Assembly (NCBI GenBank): GCA_027405735.1
Contig: JAPEHQ010000011.1
Coordinates: 1,860,001 to 1,924,000, forward strand
Direction: 5' to 3'
Length of the DNA: 64,000 bases
Source of the DNA: Mucor racemosus
Lineage: Eukaryota; Mucoromycota; Mucoromycetes; Mucorales; Mucoraceae
Under the pieces are notes generated by a model. It saw nothing but the letters and a program-made list of their open reading frames with translations, searched no databases and was not told the origin of the DNA. The first letter of the stretch is position 1; the number at the start of each line of letters is the position of its first letter. The position numbers were made by a program, and so were the translations under genes. Positions 51,192 to 62,883 of this stretch are shown here, piece by piece.

Positions 51192-52459
51192 ATGAGTGAT
51201 ACTACTATTATTCATTCTTCTCCTGTTGTGCAGGATGAAGCTGTAACAAAAAAGAGCTGGAAAAACTACTTTGAGTTCGCCAAAGATCGCAATTTTTGGA
51301 AAGTTCTACTCTTGGGTCAATGTAAGTTCCGCTAGGAGGTGGCATTGGTTTTTTCTCATTTAATTTTAACTGTAATGTAGTGCTTTCTTTGTGTATTACT
51401 GGTACTAATGTCGTAACCACCATTTTGAGTAATCAGTATAATTTTGCTGCTCCTACCACACAAACATTCTTGGTATATGCTTGCTTAGCAATTGTTTACA
51501 ACTCATATGCTCTTTATAAAAGAGGTTTGAAGGGTTGGTTATTGCAATTTTGGAGACGAGGCATTTACTGTAGGTAGAAAAAAAAAAGAAATCTTGGATC
51601 ATGTTTATGCTAATTTATATTTATAATAGACTTCGTATTGGGATTTATTGATGTTGAAGGCAATTATTTCGTTGTTAAGTCTTATCAATATACATCTCTC
51701 TTATCTGCCATGTTAATCGATTGTTGGAGTACACCTGTTTGTATGATTTTGTCTTACTTTCTCTTAAAGGTCAAGTATCGTTGGGTCCAATATCTTGGTG
51801 TGTTTATCGCTCTTTGCGGTCTAGGCATGTTGGTCGGTAGTGATGTGATGACTGATAAGAATTACGGTGCCACAGATGCCGTTAAAGGTGATCTCTTTTG
51901 TCTTTTGGGTGCAACCTTGTATGGTCTCTCTAATGTAGGCGAAGAGCTCATGGCTCGTAAACATCCTTTGTATGAAGTCATTGGTATGTTTACCTTTTTT
52001 GCCACATTTATCAACCTTGTTCAAATTTTCATTTTTGAACGTGAAGAATGGGCTAATTTCGCTGACACCAAGATTTCTGGTATGGTCGTTACATACACCA
52101 TTTGTATGTTTGTTCTTTATTCCCTCGCTCCTGTCATGTTCCGTCTTGGTAGTGCTGTGCTTTATAATATCTCCATCTTGACCAGTGATTTCTATGGTTT
52201 GATCTTTGGTTTGGGTCTTTTTGGTTACTCTGTTACCGTCATGTATCCATTTGCCTATGTTATTATTATCATTGGTATCGGTATCTACCATGTCTTCCCT
52301 GTTCCTCCACCTGCCGTTGGTAATTTTACTGATGAAGTTGCAGAGAAGGAATTGAAAGAATTACATGGTGTTGCTAGTGTCCAGGAAGACGTTGAACGTC
52401 AAGACACTAATATAACTGACGAAGTTGTTCCTACAATGACAACTGAAGCTAAAAACTAG
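51192..52459 (+). CDS. SLC35F1/F2-type membrane transporter
   Basis: Multi-spanning protein of the drug/metabolite transporter superfamily, family SLC35F (substrate poorly defined). Exons 51192-51321, 51381-51569 and 51630-52459 encode 382 aa. After a 30-residue cytosolic N-terminus about ten hydrophobic segments follow, including VLLLGQLLSLCITGTNVVTT, FVLGFIDVEGNYFVVKSYQY (the DVEANY-like family signature), SLLSAMLIDCWSTPVCMILS, YRWVQYLGVFIALCGLGMLV, DLFCLLGATLYGLSNVGEEL and the final VIIIIGIGIYHVFPVP. The exon 2/3 junction (51569|51630) is set by frame to read GIYYFVLGFID. The C-terminal 65 residues are hydrophilic and acidic. The family is clear; substrate and membrane are not deducible. 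Confidence 0.9.
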
Positions 52460-53544
52460 TTTTTTATGATTATATTTTATATGTTTAGGGAATTGTCATT
52501 TTTATTATGTATTTTTATTATTATTTTTACTGTACTAATTATAATGGTAGTGTTGCCCTTCTTTACGTCTTTTGCACACTGTAAATAAAAAGACGTTTCC
52601 TAACCCTCCTTAACTCGATATTCGATTTCTTTGAGTTATATAGATAAATTGTATTGCATCTTTTTCTCTGTTAAACATGCATTTTCCATTATCAAACAAA
52701 CAATTCCAACCCCCAATTTTGAAACACATGGAGATTTAGCTTTTAGGATCTCTCCACTCCACGCACATTCTTTCTTTTTATGTTATTCAAAAACGTTGAT
52801 AACCGATTGTACAACGGTAGCGATGCTTTACACAACTGAAGGCTCCTCCCTTCCTATTAAAGATTTGTAAATTCTCAGTATTACAAACACTGTTTATTCC
52901 ATTAATTTTTAAGTTTAAAAGAAAAACATTTAAATTCTTTTATGATTCTTTATTAGATTTTCAAGCAAAGCTGTTATATCGTAACTAATGAGAATTCAAC
53001 AAGAGTAAAATATGAGGTTTATTGAATGTAGTGAATAGCAAATAATGACGTTACTTAAGGATTGATTGATTACATTATCAAGCTCCGTGATACTACGCAT
53101 ACTCTCCATGCTGTATGACGTGATGGCAGCTCTACAACAAGCTGAAAAAGTGGGCGTTCTATTCTATGATTAACCAGAAAATCAATGCAATGCTGAAATA
53201 TTAATTCTGGATACTTTTTCAATTGCAGTATATAGTATTTTGAAACTTTTAGCCCATTTGGATTAATATTCATTGGTCCCAAGCATTTTTCCTGTTGCTA
53301 AATTTTTTTCAAGCAGAAAAAGAAAGATTCTTTTTAAAAACGTGTGCTCAAATCCTTCGAAAACAGCTTTTAGATAATGAAATCAAGATATATTATTCAT
53401 ACATCTACTGCGCATTAAGTGCAACTTCAAAATTCAATTTTGAACCATTATTTGATTTTATAAAAATTTTCAAAGAATACCTGAAACAATCCATACAAAA
53501 TAGTTAAAATAGGAATGCATTTTCATTTATCCATTTCGACAGCG
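52460..53544. other. Intergenic region right of the transporter
   Basis: No gene supported; short ORFs at 52631, 53070 and 53295 have no family wording. AATAAAAAGACG near 52585 is a plausible polyadenylation signal. Confidence 0.35.
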
Positions 53545-54427
53545 TTCTTGGTAATTACTGGATTAAACTTGATACGCTAGGAGCTTCTTATATCCGATAT
53601 CAAGACTTTGCACTTAAATACATGTCGCAGACAATAGATTGTAAGATGTATTGATACTGTAGAAGGTAGGAATGGGCTTCGATTCGAGTTTGAATCGAGT
53701 TTTAACGGAAACGGCCATTCGATTCGAGTTGGAAAACGGCCCGTTCTTTTGTAACCCAGATAAAAAACGGGGTGGGAGCAAGTATTGGTTTGCCTTAAGG
53801 AGGCTGTTAATAGCAACCTTGTCAAGTTAATATGGGATTATGAATCGATAATAGCATATTTGACAGTTTCACAACTTGAAGTATTTTTTCAATCCTGTTT
53901 TCGAGCTTAGCTAACAAAAAAAGAAAAGAAGAAACTCGAATACCCTCATTCGAGTTTGCATAAAAAACGGCCCGTTAAAGCAGTCAAACTCGGTTAACCG
54001 TAATACGATGCGTTGTTTGTGAAATCCTAGTAGAAGGTGATAACATATGATGCTTCTTGGTGGCATACAACATAGCATATCATTCATATTTTTACCAATG
54101 GTCACTCTTCCAAAAAAAAAAGTCGAACAATCTCCGGAAGCGGCCATCTAATGATATTTCCAAGCTTTAAATCTCTAGAAAAAATTACCGGACAGCCCGG
54201 ACGCGGTTGTTTAAATATTCCAAGCAGTCATAAGACGCAGATATACAAAAACTAAGGTTCGGCTGTATTGCTATTAATTATTCAAAAGCTTATTTTAAGT
54301 ACAGCATAAATACAACCTACAACATTATTAGCCTAATAACGGATTTAACTTGAAAAGTATAAGATGATACAACCGGAATCAAAAAAAGTCCATAAAATCA
54401 CAAATTTAAAGGATTTATATATAAAAG
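53545..54427. repeat. Repeat block S with T2-end sequence, carrying a MITE
   Basis: 53545-53666 plus 54030-54100 match 20205-20388 and 60655-60790; 54103-54427 match 20742-21081. It is interrupted by a hAT MITE (53667-54029) and ends at the CACTA terminus at 54428. It lacks the solo LTR found at 20389. Confidence 0.6.
53667..54029. mobile_element. hAT-type MITE, family 2 (363 bp)
   Basis: Flanked by the perfect 8-bp duplication GTAGAAGG (53659-53666 and 54030-54037). Termini are TAGGAATGGGC at the left and TAGGATTTC reading inward from the right. Internal ATTCGAGTT / AACTCGAAT and AACGGCCCGTT words recur as subterminal repeats. Empty sites are at about 20312 (GTAAAAGG) and 60775 (GTAGAAGG). 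No coding capacity. Confidence 0.85.
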
Positions 54428-55042
54428 CACTACGGCCGACCTGTGCTGCACAAAATGATTTTGTTGTGCCCAGGTGGGCTGCACACTATAGCCTGATGAG
54501 TTGTTGCGCCCACTGAATAATGGCTAAAAAGATAACAAGATGTAGATAGGCACAACAAAAGAAACTGTGCACGGAGCATAACAAAAAGCCTGTATGTGCA
54601 GAATTATAGATTCCGTCCGTGTGCATGACGTTAATCCCATGTGTGCATAATAATAGTAGAATTGTCCATAAGCATATCATTATCCCTATTTGAGCATAAT
54701 AATTAAATCTGACCATAAGCATAATGGGCTGGTCGTATGGGCACAAATTGGTTTGGACATGAGTATCGTGCCGTTCTCAAAGTTCCATTGCATTTTTACT
54801 GGAATGGGCTTTTAAATTACATTACTTTTATTAATACAGATTATAGACAGTACAATTTAATAAGTTGTTGATGTAGAGCAATACATGCAAGAACCAATAT
54901 ATTTACGATTATTATCATTTGTAAATATGTTTATAGCTATAATGTCTGCAGCAACAATGGTTTTTGCTCAAGCATAAAATTAAATAATACTTAATGCTTA
55001 AATTTATATGCAAGCCAAATCTAAGATTATAAATGTTACGAT

Positions 55043-55468
55043 TAAGTATAAAAGACGAGCCGAGCCTAGGGCGAGCTTTGTACTACTCGAGCTCGAGCCG
55101 AGCTTTTGACTTTTTTTTAAAAAGCTCGTTTGAGAAAGACGAGCTTTTGACTTCTTTTCAAAAAGTTCAAATTTAAATAATAATTAGTAAATGATATGAC
55201 ATTATTACTTTAGGTAATTGTCAATTGACATTCATACGTTTGCTTTACTTTAGATATTTGTCACTGGAAAGGTAAAATAAAGCTCGCATTGAGATGATGA
55301 ATTTTAGTCGCTGCATAAAAAAGCTCGTTTGGGGTAAACGAGCTCTAGTCACGCGCAAAAAAAAGCTCGTCGAGGTTGAACGAGCTTTTTTGTAAGCTCG
55401 TCTAACTTTAACGAGCCTTGAGAAAAGCTCGGCTGCATAAAAAAGGCTCGGCTCGTTTAATATCACTA
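55043..55468. mobile_element. hAT-type MITE, family 1, copy b (426 bp)
   Basis: Same termini as 1132-1618 and very similar throughout except for about 61 nt missing near the left end. The 8-bp duplication GTTACGAT lies at 55035-55042 and 55469-55476, different from that of copy a, so each copy is an independent insertion. CACTA copies C1 and C2 are empty here (near 15850 and 22428). Confidence 0.88.
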
Positions 55469-56615
55469 GTTACGATGTTACTTTATCACACATGAATTTA
55501 AGCAAATTAACCTTCTTTAAACTTACTATTTTAGTTTACGATTGTCAGCTGTGAAAAGATTTGTTTTCAAGTACAGTATATATATTGTACAATCAAAACT
55601 ATTATGGTAATTAGTCAAGACATTAAATTGTTCTTTTTTGTCTGTTTCTATATCATTTGAAATTTTATCACTTTTCTGGAACATTTCGTGGGTTTGTAGC
55701 CAGTTCTAGCTTTTTATTGAGTAGATATAAATATCATTGCCTTTGATTTGATCTATCTTAGAATGCGGTTAAATAAAAATATCAGTCTCTAATATAAACT
55801 GCTTCCTATATTAAAAACATTAGTCCCTTATGTTACAGTAGCATGCGTATTCAATAGTTAAAGAAAAGAGTACCAACTCGATAGTCTGATATGCTTTATC
55901 AAACAGTGAATATATGCTTGGAATAATATAAAAGCAAAAAGAAAGAAACAACACAGGTAAAAAAGGATTTTCAAGGCTTTACATTATTTAGTAGCGCAAT
56001 TAAAACCCTGCTAAATTGCACATTTCAGCCAATGTAAAAGCAGCATTACAGGGCATGATCCATAAATTTGAAAAAATAGGCAATATCTGCTGTTATCATA
56101 GAAACATATATTTTTCTATCAGAAAAACCGTCTGCCATACCATACATTCATTAAAAAATTGCAAAAGCGATCCCGCAGAGCGACGCCGTAATTGAGCATA
56201 GCAAGATTGAACGGCTAAGTCTCTTATACTATGGTATATATCTACATTTAAAATAAAAATGCGTATTTTTTTTAACTTTTCTTATATTTAACCATGTGCG
56301 GTCTGAAAATTCAGTTTTTGTAGCGGACATTTTCGGGCCTCATTTTACCCTTACCAACACTCATGATTTTGATAAAAAAACAGAAAAATCAAATTTTGAT
56401 ACCAAAATCAACGTTTAAATAAATTACATTGTGAGAGAAAATTGTAGCCATAACTAATACGCATTTTATAAAAGCTTAATATTAAATACTAAGTAATGAA
56501 ACTTCGTACTTTTGCCCCAAAAACGGTTTTTTGATTAAAGGATTTTCATTTAATATTTTGCAATAAAAATGATTGTTATTTTTTATTGAGCAAATAGAGC
56601 GCTAAATTCTGCATA

Positions 56616-58260
56616 CAGTGACCCCCAAAACTGTCCCAATGTTTCCTAGTTTTGAGTTTAGTATGATTTTCAGGTACAACAAATATATTTAAAGTACGAC
56701 ATATTTTATATATTTCGGAAGATCAATTAATTTCCTTTTATATTAAATTAAAAAAATCTCGAATTTCATTGGTCCGCTATATTTATACCCTGTCTGGGAC
56801 AGCATATGCATTGGGACAGTTTTGGGAGCTTACGCGGGAAAAAATATAATCCTATTTAATAGTCCGTCCAAAGGCCGTTTCTTTCCAAATATACTTTCAC
56901 ACAATTGGGCATGCTATCAAAAACTTTTTGGCACTCCTCCTGTTTAATGGTGTTGTACCAAACCTCAGTTACACGCTCCGAAAGATCAAGGATTCATTTG
57001 GGCGCTGTTTTTTACTCATTAAGCCTCCTCTTTAATAAGATCCACATATTTTCGATCGGATTCAAGTCAGGAGATAGCGGAGACCAATTTATTACTTCAT
57101 AGTCTTGATCCAATAGATATTCCTTGACTAAATTTGATGTATGCTTTGGAGCATTGTCATGCTGGAAAATGATCTGATCACGACGAAGGCCTAATTTATC
57201 CAAAGTAAAATTGAAAGTCCGCTCCAAATCGTCTTCAAAGATTTGTTTATACAAATGTCGATCCACAGTACCCTCAATTCTGCATATCTATCGAACTCCG
57301 GCATACGTAATGGCCCTCCAAAATATGACACTCCCACCGCCATCTATAACGGTCATCTTCACATAATTAGATTTCAAGCTCTCACCGTCTCAAATCCAAA
57401 GCCAGCTTCTTCCATTTAAGTTAAATCTATTAATGTTGGTCTCATCTGATCAAATCACCCTTTTCCGTTCGTCGGAAGTCCAATCCTTGCGAAGATGACA
57501 CCATTCTAAACGCCTTTTAATATTAGCCGGAGACAGCATAGGTTTTTTAGGCTTGATAATTGCTCCTATGCTCCCCCTACGGAGCGATTTCGGACAGTTT
57601 CCGGGCTTTTATTAACTCCGAAATTACTCTCAAGTATTTTAAAATGTTACTTGAATTTTTGACTGCTTTTTTTGTTGCTTGGCGAACACAAAACCTTTCA
57701 TCAGATTCAAACAGAAATTTAAGTCGACCCCTTTTAGACACACCCAAACTTGTGCAACACCGTTTTTTAATTTTTTCCACAACAGGCTTACCTACATGCA
57801 GTATTTCCGCAACTTGGCGCACTGATTTACCGGTGTTTAAAAGACTAATGGCATCATTTTCCTTATTCTCCTGAAGTTTTTTCATATTAATTTTCAATAG
57901 GCCAAAGCACCAGAATCTGTATATGAAATATGCATCTTTTTTATTTTCTTTACCTAATTAGGTGTTTATTTACTGATTTCCAAGCGTTCAAGATACTAGT
58001 GCAAATTATGGTTCTACAATCATCGATTATCTAAAAATCAAAAATGGCTCTCAAAACTGTCCCAATGCATATACTGTCCCAAATTGGGTATAAATTCAAT
58101 TGACCAATAAAATTCAAGATTTTTTTAATTTAATATAAAAGGAAATTAATTGATCTTCCGAAATATATAAAATATGTCGTACTTTAAATATATTTGTTGT
58201 ACCTGAAAATCATACTAAACTCAAAACTAGGAAACATTGGGACAGTTTTGGGGGTCACTG
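56616..58260 (-). mobile_element. Tc1/mariner transposon, copy b (1645 bp)
   Basis: Same length and, apart from one base (57648, A versus G), the same sequence as 17678-19322. TA duplications lie at 56614-56615 and 58261-58262. It is inserted in the word CTGCATATGTGTATA of the CACTA body; the unoccupied word is present at 23608-23622. Confidence 0.95.
56866..57885 (-). pseudogene. Broken Tc1-family DD34E transposase (copy b)
   Basis: Carries the same stops and frameshift as copy a: disrupted after SEIAP, TGA before SDETNINRF, TGA after SWLWI, TAG after TYAGVR and TAA after RRLNE. The catalytic residues remain recognisable but the protein cannot be translated. Confidence 0.9.
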
Positions 58261-58604
58261 TATGTGTATATTTTTTGTTTTTATAATTGGTAGTATAATT
58301 AATTCTAGATTTGCAAAACCAAAAAAAAAAAAATTAAAAAATGTCAAAATTGATGATCTGGACAAGAATAATTTTTTAAATTAATATTCCGCTTATAAGC
58401 TTTGTAAGTCTTAAAAATAAGAGATTTTATAATACTTGAAAACTTTTTCAAGAATTTACGATGCTGTACCCACTTGATTCAAGCTTATTGCTGTAAATAA
58501 TTATACATGTTAATATTGTGCGGTAGTTTATTAGATGATAATATAGTCTTACTTTATAATTATTGCGCTAGAGGCGATTTACATTGAGTTTTATTCTTAC
58601 CTAT

Positions 58605-58850
58605 TATCCAATATCATAAACATAAAGATGGCCATCACTGGAACCTATTGCCGTCTTTTCACCCTCTTTGTCCCAAGCCAATTTATTCAATGCTTTACTA
58701 GTAGAACCAACTTAATTACTTACAAATGGTTCCTTGGTATTTGCATTCAAATTCAATAAATTGAATTGACTGATTCCACCTACAGTAGTATCAAACATAT
58801 CATCAGCCCGCCTTATGATAAATGTCAATCTGAAATTAGAAACATTCCAT
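58605..58850 (-). pseudogene. Captured dynein intermediate chain fragment, decayed copy in C3
   Basis: Reads FIIRRADD, SQFNLLNLNANTKEPFV, then a stop, then ALNKLAWDKEGEKTAIGSSD and GHLYVYDIG. The segment EGEKTAIGSSDG looks closer to real dynein intermediate chains than the C1/C2 version (ESKKTTIGFSDG), while other parts are more damaged, so the copies diverged from a common captured ancestor. Confidence 0.65.
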
Positions 58851-59379
58851 TGTCATTTTTATAAGGTACGGAAAGCTTGATTTTTAATAATACAACAATT
58901 AAATAAAAGACAAAATAATACTAATCGCATAATATGGTGGATATTCAACATCTTCTAGTTGAGTTTTATGAAGAATGCTTCTGAACCTTTTTTAAAATCC
59001 TGAAGCAAACACAACATCTTGGTCATGCAATTTCTATCCATCAAAATGTCACGATTTCCACCACACAATAAATGCACCTTTTATCAATCTCGACCTCGTT
59101 TCACATTGAGTATCAGTTTTTTACCAGTTGTATTTTCTCTGATTCATTAATATTCGGTCATATTAAACGATAACGTATTAAATTACTACAATTTACGAGT
59201 ATAATGTTGGTAGTTTTTTGTTATTACTTCAAAAATTTGATACTATTATTATTATTATTACTACCATTATTGATTATAATTGACAAACTGATTGATTCAT
59301 ACAGTACATCATATTGCTATTTCGCATTAGTAGAGATGATTATACAATTGATATCTACATTTAACACTGGCGGTTTGGA

Positions 59380-59780
59380 AAGTTGATGTCTGTCTTTAAT
59401 CTGATGACTAATAATACGTACTTTGGTATAATAATAGTACAATTCTAGGTGTTTTGACTCCTAAAAGCTGAATTTTCCAATGCAACTGCATCTGTTGAAT
59501 ATCACTTGAGTTTCTATGCGTTGTAGCTCATGTTGTAATATTAACTCTCATTTCGGCAAACATTGCTTTACATTCATCCATATTCAATTTTTGTGTTATA
59601 TAGCTTAATATTAATGTACTGACATTGAGTTTTGTTTATATCTCCATCAAAAATTGGCATTTTTTTTCAAATGATGTCTACTACCAATTTCTGAAAAGCT
59701 CGACTATCATTTCCAAAAAGAAAAAATACACCTTTATTTGCTGCATTTCCCAAAATAGTAAAAAACTGACAATTACATGT
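59380..59780 (-). pseudogene. Decayed coding relic of unknown family (copy b)
   Basis: Minus-strand fragments ILGNAANKGVFFLFGNDSRA, FDGDINKTQCQYINIKLYNT, KIEYG, MDECKAMFAEMRVNIT and SSDIQQMQLHWKIQLLG parallel copy a at 17255-17660. Each copy is broken at different places; reading both suggests one ancestral frame. Family not recognised. Confidence 0.4.
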
Positions 59781-59822
59781 TTACATCTATGGGGATTAAA
59801 ATTGTAGACCAAAGGAGAGTGA

Positions 59823-59890
59823 CAAGCTTAACGGGTAGCGCATGCGCTACAAATTGAGTGCGACACACCACATATTCGTGAGTTCAAACC
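59823..59890 (+). other. tRNA-like A and B box pair inside repeat T2 (copy b)
   Basis: AAGCTTAACGGGTAGCGC followed by GTTCAAACC (59882-59890), as at 19363-19430, with small differences between the boxes. Confidence 0.4.
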
Positions 59891-60884
59891 CGCCAAAGGG
59901 GAAGCCCTTTAGTATTAGGATTTGAATTTCGAAAGAGAATCTATCTCCGATGACCCTTGCTTCTCATCGAATATGATCGTCCTTTTTTTTTCTTTTTCTT
60001 AGTAAGTTTTGCATATGTCTAGCAAATTTTTACCTTTTTCATTAATGCATATGATATGCATACTAGTAAATTTGGCTGGAAAAACCAGGCTCGATACCAA
60101 CACTATCAGCATCCATGGGCCATTGTATGTTCAGCCAGTTCGAGCAACAAGTTGGTTACCTGCTACTTATACCTACTAAGATCAGCAAGTCCATCAGTTT
60201 TTCTCAACGAATATGAATCCAAATAATCTCCGTTGCAATGGCAGGTACTTCTAGCGCTGATCCGCAGAATTGCAAAAGGTTTAGCCTTGTCCTATATTTT
60301 CAGGTTTGATGAATAATACTTAAAAAAGAATACAATTAAAAGAAAATGAGTAATAAATCAGTTCTTGAACTGTATAATAAAAACAAGATATCGTTTATTT
60401 AGATATAAAAGTATGGCCTTTTATATTGATTTGGCATTGAGATTCTGAGATATAATTTAAGGTACTATTAAACCATTAGATCTGTTTGATAGTAATCTAT
60501 GGATTGAAATGCATCTATCATAATTTAACCGTTCTTGCAGAGCTTGTGAGTTGCCTTGTTTCAATGCTGCACTAAATGTGCTTGGATGTTGATTTGATAG
60601 CTACTTGATTGATTAACCGCTGGGATAAAATAATATGATGTTGTAATTGAGGTCCAAGGGATCTTGGTAGTTACTGGATTAAACTTAGTACGCTAGGAGC
60701 TTCTTATATCCGATATAAAGACTTTGCACTTCAATATATGTCGTAGACAATAGATTTTATGATGTATTGATACTGTAGAAGGTGATAACGTATGATACTA
60801 GGTGGCATACGACACTAAATCCTGTGCATTTCAAAAGTGCGACAGTAAGCTTATAGGTGCACTACTTTGACTATGATCTTCTCA

Positions 60885-62745
60885 ATACACAGTAGGTTGT
60901 GGACGTTGCTCATTAAGATCAGAGCGTCAAAAATGTGTATCTACACTCATGTAAAGCTGGAAGTTATCAGGATGAAAATTCGCTGAGATAAGGTTTGTTT
61001 TGTTCATTTTTTACAGTTGTAAAAAAGTAAGTTTCAGATGGTTTTTAGATACTTTTCAAATTTTTTACCCAATATTGAGTCGAATTATATCAGATATTCA
61101 AGAAGAACAATGTATATTCTTTTATGGGCCATTGAACCTGTTCGAAAATAAAAGAGTTAATACCAGAATATTGGTGCACTGACCAAACATGGATCTTCTA
61201 TCAGAATTACAATATTCCAAATATAGACAGATCTAGCAGGTCCTATTATTCAGTAGCTGGTTCCTGTCATCTAGGAACTAGGAACTAACAACTAATAATA
61301 AAACATAACTTATAGCAATATTCCTACGGAGACATAACATATTGTATCCATACACATTTATCGATTAATAATAATTTATATTGTCACATGTAACATGTAA
61401 CGGATCCCTGTCCATTAGATTTTATCACCACACAATTCCAATAACTATATAAACCCACATTTAATTTATTCTAATAAACGGTATTTTTTTACGTTGGTTT
61501 TAATTTACAAAGTCTCGATAAATCAAACATCATTGACCAAAGTTGACCTAAAATCGGTTGTAAAACACTGAGCACCTAAATTAAGGTATTAATTTTTTGT
61601 ATTCACAAGATAGTATCCAGCCCAAAGTTACTCTGTATTTTTTGTTTCAGCGGAAAATATTGATTTTTCGTTGAGATAATCAAAATAATAGTTCATATCA
61701 TAACTTAACCCTATGGTGACGGGGTTCCAAAATTGATTTGAAAAAAATGATCGAAAATGATCGAAAATGATTAAAAAAAACCAAAAATTTTAATAGCTCA
61801 TGAACTGCAGAGTAAGTAGACCTAGCGTAGTAAATGTTTTCTATACAGTTTGGAATTCTGCATTTATCTAAATAATATTCAGACAAATTTTTCACATTAA
61901 ATTTTGCGCAAAATGTAATTGAAATTATAGAGGTTTTTTGACGATACACATCATTTTTTATAAGCATTTTTTAAATATAAGTAATGGATATAGTGCATCG
62001 CAAAATTATCTATCGATCTAGCTACCACTGAATCTTCTAGCTGTATTTTTTATAGAGGAAACAAGATTTTTGTCAATTTTTTTTCAAATTCAGAATTTGG
62101 GATGAGGGTATATAAGGGAAAAATGGAAGCTAGAAACGAGAATATCTTTTTATATACATTTTTGAGGATATCTCCATGAAAAATCAATATTTTTAAAAAA
62201 ACTAAATTGGGTCCGAGAGAGCTCAACAAACCCTGTGACATGAACGCAAAAAAAAAATGCTGCTTAATTTGACGAATATTTTTTAATCCATTACAAAAAT
62301 ATCAAAAAAATGAAAAAAAATAAAAGTGCTCAGAATTTTTTTATATTAAAACATGTTATAGAGCACTTTAAAACAAGTAAGTTTTATTATTGGAAAGTGG
62401 TAGTATAGCTTAATTTTTTCTAGAGATATGAAGCCTCAAAGTTCTCAATCTATTAGCAGTAAAATACGCGTAAAAAATCTGAAACCTTAGCACTGAAAAA
62501 TTAATACCAACTGCAAAAATTAGGATACTTCCGGATACTCATTTTTGGATTAAAGCTGAACATCTCAGGTACATTGGCATATATTTTTTTCTTGATGTTA
62601 TTTAGTGAAAAAAAAAGTTGAGCAGGAATGAAAGTGAGACCCAGTTTTTAAAGAAAAAACGGTGAATTTTACGCGTTTTTGAGTCTTTCGTAAGATATAT
62701 AATAAATTTAGGAATAGGTAGAATAATGCGATCAATTCATATTAT
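60885..62745 (+). repeat. Dispersed repeat R, long copy R5
   Basis: Collinear with R4 (40300-41940) over its full length, interrupted by a roughly 343-bp LTR-like insertion at 61190-61532. The minus-strand ORFs inside (89 and 63 codons) are not intact in other R copies. Confidence 0.6.
61190..61532 (+). mobile_element. LTR-like insertion in repeat R5
   Basis: Absent from R4, where CAAACATTGACC is continuous at 40611-40622. The insert begins TGGATCTTC and ends AAACATCA (TG...CA), with CTATATAAACC near 61445 and CTAATAAACGG near 61472 in LTR order. A clean 5-bp duplication is not seen (AAACA-like words on both sides are offset), so this could be a solo LTR formed by recombination between elements. 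Confidence 0.5.
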
Positions 62746-62883
62746 TTTGCAATGTCTAAGCCTAGAAGTATGCATGTAATTGCAAAAGAATTGTTGATGA
62801 AAAACAATGCGACAACATATTGGTATAAACAAAAATCTTTATTTTTGTGGGTAATCTATTACAATCTTTAAATGAATAGGGGC

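Larger units (their letters stand above)
54428..59175. mobile_element. CACTA-like element, copy C3 (right end lost, two nested insertions)
   Basis: Left terminus CACTACGGCCGACCTGTGCT at 54428, same orientation as C2. The body matches C2/C1 at perhaps 90 percent and includes the dynein fragment, but similarity stops near 59175, about 800 nt before the expected hairpin end. It is interrupted by MITE family 1 copy b (55043-55468) and Tc1 copy b (56616-58260). With those removed it is the most diverged, hence probably oldest, copy in the window. Confidence 0.65.
59375..60810. repeat. Repeat block T2, copy b
   Basis: Matches 17255-17675 joined to 19325-20350, without the Tc1 element, giving the empty site at about 59785. 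It contains the decayed coding relic and the tRNA-like boxes. The last 150 nt recur in the S block at 53545. Confidence 0.6.

Noticed and set aside
61698..62241. Minus-strand ORFs in repeat R5 (89 and 63 codons)
   Set aside because: The other R copies have stops and indels at the same places, and no protein family is recognisable.
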